The notes beneath the pieces were generated by a model, which was not told the DNA's origin, searched no databases, and saw nothing but the letters and a program-made list of their open reading frames with translations. Positions 1 to 4,739 of a DNA stretch of 5,724 nt are shown here, one piece after another. This DNA is from a bacterium (GTDB taxonomy: Bacteria > Arandabacterota > Arandabacteria > Arandabacterales > JALGWA01): positions 1-5,724 of the forward strand of contig JALGWA010000109.1 of NCBI GenBank assembly GCA_025774425.1, written 5' to 3'. Positions within the stretch are counted from its first letter, which is position 1, and every line of letters starts with the position of its first letter. The position numbers and the translations under genes are program-made.

Positions 1-1041
1 GGCCGGCTCCGCGAAGACCCCCGTATGTCTCCCCAGGAGCTCTATGGCCGCGACGATCTCTTCATCGCTCACGGTCACGGCCGCGCCCCCCGACTCCTCG
101 AGCGCCCTCACGGCCTTCCTCCAGTTCCGCGGTTTGCCCACCCTGATGCTGTCGGCGAGCGTACGCGGCTCCGCCCACCGGGCTTCGCCGCCGCCGAGGA
201 AGCGCCGGACGACGGGGCTGCAGCCCTCGGCCTGCACTGCGAGCATCCTCGGCGAGCGGTCCGTCACGCCGGCGGCCTCGAGGTCCTTGAACGCCTTCCA
301 CTGCCCGCTGATGATGCAGCCGTCTCCGACCGGCACGACCAGCCAGTCGGGCACCGTGTACCCGAGCTGCTCGTATATCTCAAGCGAACATGTCTTCTTT
401 CCTTCGACGAGATAAGGATTGATGGCGCAGTTGCGGTTGTACCAGCCCCACCGGTCGATGGCTTCCGTCGCGAGATCGAAGGCGTCCTCGTAGGCGCCGT
501 CGACCCTGAACACCTTGGTCGCGCAGGCCGCGATCTGGTAGAGCTTGGCCTCGGGAGCGGCGGCGGGGACGAATATGTAGGATTCGAGACCCACCGACGC
601 CGCGAGCACCGCGAGGGACGACGCCGCGTTGCCGGTGGAAGCGCAGGCTATGGCGCGCCGGCCCTCCTCCACCGCCACGGCGATGCCGACCGCCGAAGCG
701 CGGTCCTTGAGCGAACCGCTCGGATTCACGGTGTCGTCCTTGAGATAGACCTCGCTGATGCCGGTTATCTCCGCTATCTTCTCGAACCTGTACAGAGGCG
801 TCATGCCGACCTTGAGCATCCCCGGCGGGGGCTGCGTCAGCGGCAGGAAGTCCTGGTACCGGAAGATGCTGTTGACATGCCTCGACTGCAGCGGGCTCTC
901 CCTCAGCGAATCGCGGAGGTCGTCGTAGTCGTACTCGACGTCGAGAATCCCTTCGAGCCCGCAGTCGGGGCAGGTCAGGTACTCCCCGCGCTCGAAGCGC
1001 CGGTTGCACTTGACACAGACCAGGGCGGCGACCTTACCCAC
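1..1041 (-). CDS. Threonine synthase-like PLP-dependent enzyme (3' end cut by window)
   Basis: Fold-type II PLP enzyme most like the short, archaeal-type threonine synthases, which convert O-phosphohomoserine to threonine in the cytoplasm. Numbering from the GTG at 1041, an N-terminal zinc ribbon is visible (C9-x2-C12 and C24-x2-C27). It is followed by the PLP-lysine motif NPSGSLKDRAS (K112), the substrate/cofactor loop ASTGNAASS (134-142) and the phosphate-cup segment VPVGDGCIISG (236-246). The frame is open to base 1, and 347 residues are present ending in TGVFAEPA, a motif near the family's C-terminus, so perhaps only a few dozen residues are missing. The cup reads GDGC where classical enzymes usually have GNGG, suggesting a paralogue rather than the housekeeping enzyme. 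I chose GTG at 1041 because the ATG at 1047 overlaps the Shine-Dalgarno sequence. The gene overlaps the end of the dihydropyrimidinase gene by 8 nt. Alternatives are diaminopropionate ammonia-lyase-like or threonine dehydratase-like activity. Family is firm; substrate is not. Confidence 0.8.
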   Translation of the reverse strand, partial: MGKVAALVCVKCNRRFERGEYLTCPDCGLEGILDVEYDYDDLRDSLRESPLQSRHVNSIFRYQDFLPLTQPPPGMLKVGMTPLYRFEKIAEITGISEVYLKDDTVNPSGSLKDRASAVGIAVAVEEGRRAIACASTGNAASSLAVLAASVGLESYIFVPAAAPEAKLYQIAACATKVFRVDGAYEDAFDLATEAIDRWGWYNRNCAINPYLVEGKKTCSLEIYEQLGYTVPDWLVVPVGDGCIISGQWKAFKDLEAAGVTDRSPRMLAVQAEGCSPVVRRFLGGGEARWAEPRTLADSIRVGKPRNWRKAVRALEESGGAAVTVSDEEIVAAIELLGRHTGVFAEPA

Positions 1042-2422
1042 TCTCATCACCTCCCGCCGGCTTCCTCTCGAGGAAGCGGCCTTCGCCGGCCGCGCCGAGG
1101 AACTTCCCGTCTTCGACGATCACCCTGCCCCTCTGCATGGTGATGTCCGGGAATCCCGTCAGCGTGTCCCCCTCGTACGGCGAGTAGTCGCAATTCATGT
1201 GAAGGCTCCCCGGTGTGATCTGCTTCTTCCTCTTCGGATCGATCACCACGATATCGGCGTCGCTTCCGACGCTGAGCGTGCCTTTCTCCGGGTAGAGCCC
1301 GAAGATGCGCGCAGGGTTGGCGCACAGGACCTCGACGAGCCTCTCGAGCGGCAACCTGCCCTCGCCGACGCCATGCGTCATCAGTATGGGAAGCAGGGTC
1401 TCGACGCCGGGCAGGCCGAAGGGTATCTTCCTGAAGTCCCCGCCCCACGCGTCCTTCTGCGCGCGCGTGAAGGAGCAGTGATCGGTGGAGACGACCTGGA
1501 TCGAGCCGCCTGCGACCGCCCCCCACAGGTATTCGCAGTCCTCCTCGAATCGTATCGGCGGGCACGTCGCGTAGAGATGCCCGTCCGGACCCTCGAAGGC
1601 CCTGTTGTCGAGCACGAGATACTGGGGACAGGTCTCGGCGAGGACGGGGTAACCGCAGGCGAGCCACTCCTCGACGACACGCGCCGAGTCCGAGGCGGAC
1701 ATGTGCACTATGTAGACCTTGGCGCCGCTCATCGCCGCGAGATAGACGGCGCGCTGCACGGCTTCGCTCTCCGAGAAGTTGGGTCGCGAGAGGGCGTGCT
1801 GCACGGCGTCCGTCCTGCCCGAGGCCAGGGCGCGTTCCGTGAACACGTCTATCAGGTAGGGATTCTCGGCATGAACACATACCGTCGCCCCGAGCGAGGC
1901 CGCCTCCTCGAAGCATTCGAACATGACGCCGTCGTCGGCCATCCATCCCTCTTGCTTGTATATCATGAAGACCTTGAAGCTGGGGATCCCGGCCTCGACC
2001 ACCTCCCGCATCCCCCCGCGGGTCGCCGGGCTCCAGTCGGTGATGCCGCAGTGCAGCCCGAAGTCGATGGCGCTCTTGGCCGCCGCCACCTCTTTCCGCT
2101 TCGCGACGGCCTCGGCGAGCGTCTCGCCCGGGGCCTGTATCGCGAAGTCGATCATGGTCGTCACGCCGCCGAAAGCGGCCGCCTTCGACCCCGAGGCGAA
2201 GTCATCCGAGGATACCGTACCGCAAAACGGGATTTCCATGTGGACGTGCACGTCGATCACGCCGGGAAGCACGAGCTTGCCGTTCGCGTCGATGGTCGCC
2301 CTCGCCTCCACGGCGTTTCCCGGCGAGTATATGGCCGCGATCCTGCCGTCGCGTATGCCTATGTCGGCCCTGTACGGCCCGGACTCGCCGACGACGGTGC
2401 CGCCCCTAATGACGAGGTCCAT
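1034..2422 (-). CDS. hydA: Dihydropyrimidinase / hydantoinase-family cyclic amidohydrolase
   Basis: Hydrolyses the cyclic amide of a dihydropyrimidine or hydantoin; in the canonical pathway it opens dihydrouracil to N-carbamoyl-beta-alanine. The 462-residue length is normal for the family. The binuclear metal site is complete: H59 and H61 in DVHVH, the carboxylated lysine K150 in SFKVFMIYK, H184 in VHAEN, H240 in VHMS and D314 in STDHC. The catalytic Tyr155 of the hydantoinase numbering is also present. Two substrate-recognition segments differ from the usual dihydropyrimidinase: TCPPIR (286-291) replaces the usual SPP-type motif, and IPFG (333-336) has Phe where IPNG supplies an Asn. These segments look more like allantoinase or dihydroorotase, so the exact substrate is uncertain. 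The start is ATG 2422, preceded by AAAGGAGAGAGG; the frame extends upstream to 2530 only through preA sequence. The gene overlaps preA by 17 nt and the next gene by 8 nt. Confidence 0.87.
   Translation of the reverse strand: MDLVIRGGTVVGESGPYRADIGIRDGRIAAIYSPGNAVEARATIDANGKLVLPGVIDVHVHMEIPFCGTVSSDDFASGSKAAAFGGVTTMIDFAIQAPGETLAEAVAKRKEVAAAKSAIDFGLHCGITDWSPATRGGMREVVEAGIPSFKVFMIYKQEGWMADDGVMFECFEEAASLGATVCVHAENPYLIDVFTERALASGRTDAVQHALSRPNFSESEAVQRAVYLAAMSGAKVYIVHMSASDSARVVEEWLACGYPVLAETCPQYLVLDNRAFEGPDGHLYATCPPIRFEEDCEYLWGAVAGGSIQVVSTDHCSFTRAQKDAWGGDFRKIPFGLPGVETLLPILMTHGVGEGRLPLERLVEVLCANPARIFGLYPEKGTLSVGSDADIVVIDPKRKKQITPGSLHMNCDYSPYEGDTLTGFPDITMQRGRVIVEDGKFLGAAGEGRFLERKPAGGDESG
1046..1055 (-). 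promoter_or_regulatory. Strong Shine-Dalgarno that decides the PLP-enzyme start
   Basis: The minus strand reads GGGAGGTGAT, a near-perfect match to the anti-Shine-Dalgarno end of 16S rRNA. GGAGG is only 2 nt from the ATG at 1047 but 8 nt from the in-frame GTG at 1041, so the GTG is the likelier start. The site lies inside the last codons of the dihydropyrimidinase gene, whose TAA is at 1034-1036. Confidence 0.7.
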
Positions 2423-3620
2423 GACGTCCTCTCTCCTTTCGCCGCAAGGCACCGGCGGCCTCCATGGTGATGCAGCCGGGCGAGGGGCAGACCTGCATGC
2501 ACAGCGAGCACCCCAGGCACTTTTCGACATCGACGACCGGGCTGCGGTCGGGCGCGAGTGTGATCGCCCCTCCGCCGGCGTCCCTGCAGGAGACGTAGCA
2601 GAGATCGTCCTTGAGGCAGAGGTCGGCTCTTATGCGGGGGACGCACCGGCCCGCTTCGAGGTCCTCGTAGTCGGCGACCATATCGAGCAGGCGGCCCTCC
2701 ATGGCCCTGACGCCCGCGAAGCGGTTGCGTATCATGTAGTCGGTAAGCCCGCTGCGGAGATCCTCGATCAGCCCGAATCCCTTGAACATGACGCCCGTGC
2801 ATACCTGCACGGTCCGCGCGCCCAGGAGGATGAATTCGCAGGCGTCGCTCCAGGTCGTGATCCCGCCTATGCCGCTGACCTCGAGCGACGTCGCCCTGCG
2901 CACCTCCGCGACGACCCGCAGTGCCACCGGCTTGAGCGGCGCCCCCGAGAGCCCCCCAGGAGAGGTCAAGCCGCCGGGGGACGGCTCGATCCAGAGGTTC
3001 TCCACATCCACCTTCCCGAGCGCGGGCACGGTGTTGACCGCGGAAACGCCCGCGGCCCCCGAGCGCTCGACGGCGGCGGCGACCGCCGCGACATCGCCCG
3101 CGCCCGGGCCGAGCTTGACGAGCACCGGGACGTCGGCGGCTTCGCAGACGGCCGCGGTGACCTCGCGGGCGATCTCCGGGCTGCGCCCCGCGGCGATGCC
3201 CATGTCACGGCCGCCGAGCCCGTGCGGGCAGGACAGGTTGAGCTCGAGAGCGTCCGCGCCCGCCGCGCCGCACTGCCCGGCCATCGATCTCCACTCGCCC
3301 AGGCTGTAAGCCGGCGCGGCGATCGAGGCGATGAGCATCCTGTCGGGAAACGACCTCTTGACCGATTCTATGTCCTTGAGCCACGATTCCAGGCCGCGGT
3401 CGCTCAGAAGTTCGAGGTTGACGAGGCCGCCCCCCACGGCGGAGAACCTCGGGCTCAACCTGAGACCCGAGGAGGGCTCCGTCGAGATCGTCTTGGTCAC
3501 GGCCCCCGCCCAACCGGCCTCGAGGCCGCGTGCGATGTGGTCGGCGTCCCTGGTCGCCGGGCCCGACGCCAGCAGAAAGGGGCTTGTGAGCGCGAAGCCG
3601 CAGAAGTCGGTGCTGAGCAT
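2406..3620 (-). CDS. preA: Dihydropyrimidine dehydrogenase Fe-S/FMN subunit, PreA type
   Basis: Reduces uracil or thymine to the 5,6-dihydro form, with electrons normally supplied by a PreT-type NAD(P)H/FAD partner. The 404 residues comprise an N-terminal FMN barrel of the dihydroorotate dehydrogenase fold (about 1-310) and a C-terminal ferredoxin-like domain (about 328-390). Residues matching the dihydropyrimidine dehydrogenase active site are present: K43 in TKT, N68 in VNLELLS, N128/S130/C131 in ELNLSCPHG with C131 as the catalytic Cys, and N196/T197 in VNTV. The second cluster motif is intact (C368, C371, C374, C378). The first reads C335-x2-D338-x2-C341-x3-C345, with Asp replacing the second Cys. 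The start ATG has CACGGAG 7 nt upstream. The gene begins 21 nt after the C-N hydrolase stop and ends 17 nt inside the dihydropyrimidinase gene. No PreT partner is visible in the window. Other DHOD-like ferredoxin oxidoreductases are a less likely identity. Confidence 0.88.
   Translation of the reverse strand: MLSTDFCGFALTSPFLLASGPATRDADHIARGLEAGWAGAVTKTISTEPSSGLRLSPRFSAVGGGLVNLELLSDRGLESWLKDIESVKRSFPDRMLIASIAAPAYSLGEWRSMAGQCGAAGADALELNLSCPHGLGGRDMGIAAGRSPEIAREVTAAVCEAADVPVLVKLGPGAGDVAAVAAAVERSGAAGVSAVNTVPALGKVDVENLWIEPSPGGLTSPGGLSGAPLKPVALRVVAEVRRATSLEVSGIGGITTWSDACEFILLGARTVQVCTGVMFKGFGLIEDLRSGLTDYMIRNRFAGVRAMEGRLLDMVADYEDLEAGRCVPRIRADLCLKDDLCYVSCRDAGGGAITLAPDRSPVVDVEKCLGCSLCMQVCPSPGCITMEAAGALRRKERGRHGPRH
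2427..2439 (-). promoter_or_regulatory. Ribosome binding site of the dihydropyrimidinase gene, inside preA
   Basis: The minus strand reads AAAGGAGAGAGGA upstream of ATG 2422. It offers AGGAG at 10 nt and GAGG at 5 nt from the start codon. It lies within the preA coding sequence, consistent with translational coupling, and it supports ATG 2422 over the upstream in-frame ATG at 2530. Confidence 0.6.
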
Positions 3621-3627
3621 AGGCGAA

Positions 3628-3632
3628 CTCCG
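3628..3632 (-). promoter_or_regulatory. Ribosome binding site of preA
   Basis: The minus strand reads CGGAG, with GGAG 7 nt before ATG 3620. It sits in the 21-nt gap after the stop codon (3642-3644) of the C-N hydrolase gene and supports the chosen start. Confidence 0.55.
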
Positions 3633-3641
3633 TGCCTCCGC

Positions 3642-4508
3642 CTATTGCAGAGGCTTGACGAGATCTCCGTAAGTGTCGGGTCTCCTGCCCTCGTAAAAGC
3701 GCCAGAGATCCCTCACGCTTTCGATCACGGAGAGATCGAGATCGGCGATGATGATATCGTCGCCCGAATCACTTCCTTTTGCAAGGACCTTGCCCGCCGG
3801 ATCGCAGAAATAGCTGGAGCCGTAGAACCTGCCGCTTTCCCACGGCTTCTCGCGGCCGACGCGGTTCAGGGCGCCCACGAAGTACGCGTTGGCTATCGCA
3901 TGCGCCCGCTGCTCGACGTCCCATAGATGCCGCGACAGACCCTCGACCGTGGCGGACGGGTTGAAGACGATCTCGGCTCCCTTGAGACCCAGTGCCCTCG
4001 CACCCTCGGGATAGTGCCGGTCGAAGCAGATGTAGACCCCGATGCGCGCGAAGCCCGTGTCGAACACCGGATAGCCCGCGTCGCCCGGCTCGAAGTAGAA
4101 CTTCTCCCGGAAGCCCTCGAGGTCGGGCAGATGCACCTTCCGGTACTTGCCGAGGATGGCGCCGTCGGGGCCCAGGACGACCGCCGTGTTGTAATAGCGG
4201 CCGTCCTCGGCCCTCTCGGCTATGGGCGCGATGAGAGCTATGCTCAGGCGCCGGGCCACCTCGCCCATCTCGGCCGTGGTCGGCCCCGGCACGGGCTCGG
4301 CGATCTCAAGCCATCCCGGGTCCTCGCCGGCCGGGAAGTAGGGCGCGTAGAAAAGCTCCTGGAGGCAGACGATGTTCGAGCCGCGCGACGCGGCCTCCTC
4401 TATCATGGGGATCTGCCGGGTGATCATGTCCCGCTTGACGTCCGCAATCGCACCCGACGCGTCGGGACAGCCCGTCTGAATGAGGGCACACTTCACTGTC
4501 CTCGGCAT
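3642..4508 (-). CDS. Carbon-nitrogen hydrolase, beta-ureidopropionase (N-carbamoyl-beta-alanine amidohydrolase) type
   Basis: Nitrilase-superfamily amidohydrolase expected to release beta-alanine, CO2 and ammonia from N-carbamoyl-beta-alanine, the last step of reductive pyrimidine breakdown. At 288 residues it has the usual single-domain length and no signal peptide, so it is cytoplasmic. The Glu-Lys-Cys triad is complete: E51 in CLQELFYAPYF, K124 in KYRKVHLPD and C161 in YICFDRHYPEG. The CFDRHYPEG segment and the C-terminal pattern FYGSSYFCDPAG...RDLWRFYEGRRPDTYGDL are the features I associate with beta-ureidopropionases rather than with nitrilases or D-carbamoylases. It is the first gene of the operon. 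ATG 4508 is preceded by AGGAAAGGAAG at suitable spacing, and a promoter lies about 85 nt upstream. An N-carbamoylputrescine amidase-like or other N-carbamoyl amino acid specificity is possible, but the neighbouring preA and dihydropyrimidinase genes favour the ureidopropionate role. Confidence 0.9.
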   Translation of the reverse strand: MPRTVKCALIQTGCPDASGAIADVKRDMITRQIPMIEEAASRGSNIVCLQELFYAPYFPAGEDPGWLEIAEPVPGPTTAEMGEVARRLSIALIAPIAERAEDGRYYNTAVVLGPDGAILGKYRKVHLPDLEGFREKFYFEPGDAGYPVFDTGFARIGVYICFDRHYPEGARALGLKGAEIVFNPSATVEGLSRHLWDVEQRAHAIANAYFVGALNRVGREKPWESGRFYGSSYFCDPAGKVLAKGSDSGDDIIIADLDLSVIESVRDLWRFYEGRRPDTYGDLVKPLQ

Positions 4509-4512
4509 CCGT

Positions 4513-4523
4513 CTTCCTTTCCT
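4513..4523 (-). promoter_or_regulatory. Ribosome binding site of the C-N hydrolase gene
   Basis: The minus strand reads AGGAAAGGAAG ahead of ATG 4508, with AGGA 6 nt from the start codon. It supports this ATG as the first start of the operon. Confidence 0.55.
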
Positions 4524-4572
4524 GGGATACGCGCGCCGCCGCCTTCACCGCTCCCGGGGCGCTTAAACCGAA

Positions 4573-4588
4573 GCCGCTCTCGGGCGGC
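4573..4588 (-). other. Small hairpin at the predicted 5' end of the operon transcript
   Basis: The minus strand reads GCCGC-CCGAGA-GCGGC, a 5-bp GC stem with a 6-nt loop, beginning almost exactly at the expected transcription start (about 4587). It could protect the 5' end. An alternative CCGA/TCGG pairing overlaps it. No known riboswitch architecture was recognised in the 80-nt leader. Confidence 0.35.
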
Positions 4589-4593
4589 AGCAT

Positions 4594-4622
4594 AGTATAA
4601 CACCCACCCCCACCCCTGTCAA
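4594..4622 (-). promoter_or_regulatory. Sigma-70-type promoter of the pyrimidine-catabolism operon
   Basis: On the minus strand the -35 box is a perfect TTGACA (4617-4622) and the -10 box is TATACT (4594-4599), one base from consensus. The spacer is 17 nt, the optimum length, and is extremely G-rich (GGGGTGGGGGTGGGTGT). Transcription would start near 4587 and give a leader of about 80 nt before ATG 4508. It is the only clear promoter in the 230-nt gap and points at the operon. The identity of the sigma factor is inferred from the boxes. Confidence 0.75.
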
Positions 4623-4626
4623 TCCA

Positions 4627-4702
4627 TGGGGTCAGAGCTCAAAATGCACAGTGCTATGACCCCAAGGATGCACAGTCCCCCGGTCGGGTGGGGTCAGACC
4701 CC
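4627..4702. repeat. REP-like palindromic element with TGGGGTCA and ATGCACAGT repeats
   Basis: An imperfect inverted repeat, TGGGGTCAGAGC (4627-4638) against GCTATGACCCCA (4653-4664), pairs over 12 bp with one mismatch around a 14-nt loop. Part of the loop, ATGCACAGT (4644-4652), is repeated exactly at 4668-4676. A third TGGGGTCA follows at 4689-4696 inside the odd palindrome GGGGTC-A-GACCCC (4690-4702). The composition and arrangement resemble the short intergenic repeats linked to REP-associated (IS200-like) transposases in many bacteria. No transposase is present here, so any mobilisation would be in trans. Part of it lies at about -40 to -77 relative to the operon start, so an operator role is the alternative. 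Confidence 0.55.
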
Positions 4703-4710
4703 GTCGGAAC

Positions 4711-4739
4711 CGGGGAACCCCGTTGGCGCGCGGCGCCGC
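4711..4739. repeat. Two short perfect palindromes just after the TPR gene
   Basis: CGGGGAACCCCG (4711-4722) and GCGGCGCCGC (4730-4739) are perfect palindromes; the second reaches into the TAG stop codon (4739-4741) of the TPR gene. On the minus strand a further CCCCG/CGGGG hairpin with a 7-nt loop can form just downstream (4701-4717). None is followed by a proper T-tract, so I do not call an intrinsic terminator. They may continue the repeat cluster to their left or help stop transcription by another mechanism. Confidence 0.4.

Noticed and set aside
2423..2530. Extended N-terminus of the dihydropyrimidinase from the ATG at 2530
   Set aside because: The extra 36 residues lie in preA coding sequence, look unlike the family, and are followed by a good Shine-Dalgarno and the family-typical start MDLVIRGG at 2422.
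3171..3203. Loss of a catalytic cysteine in PreA at GIAAGR (Ala144), where mammalian DPD has GLACGQ
   Set aside because: The catalytic cysteine corresponds to the Cys in the NLSC motif, as in dihydroorotate dehydrogenases. It is present as C131, so the Ala is not evidence of inactivation.
1923..3926. 667-codon open frame on the plus strand, and similar frames at 25-1143, 1004-2470 and 3927-4595
   Set aside because: They are antisense to genes with intact catalytic motifs, are rich in Arg, Pro, Gly and Ala, and show no recognisable domain. They are expected shadows of GC-rich third positions.
4306..4593. Short minus-strand frame starting within the promoter -10 region (ATG 4593)
   Set aside because: Its ATG lies upstream of the predicted transcription start, it has no ribosome binding site, and it overlaps the well-supported C-N hydrolase gene in another frame.
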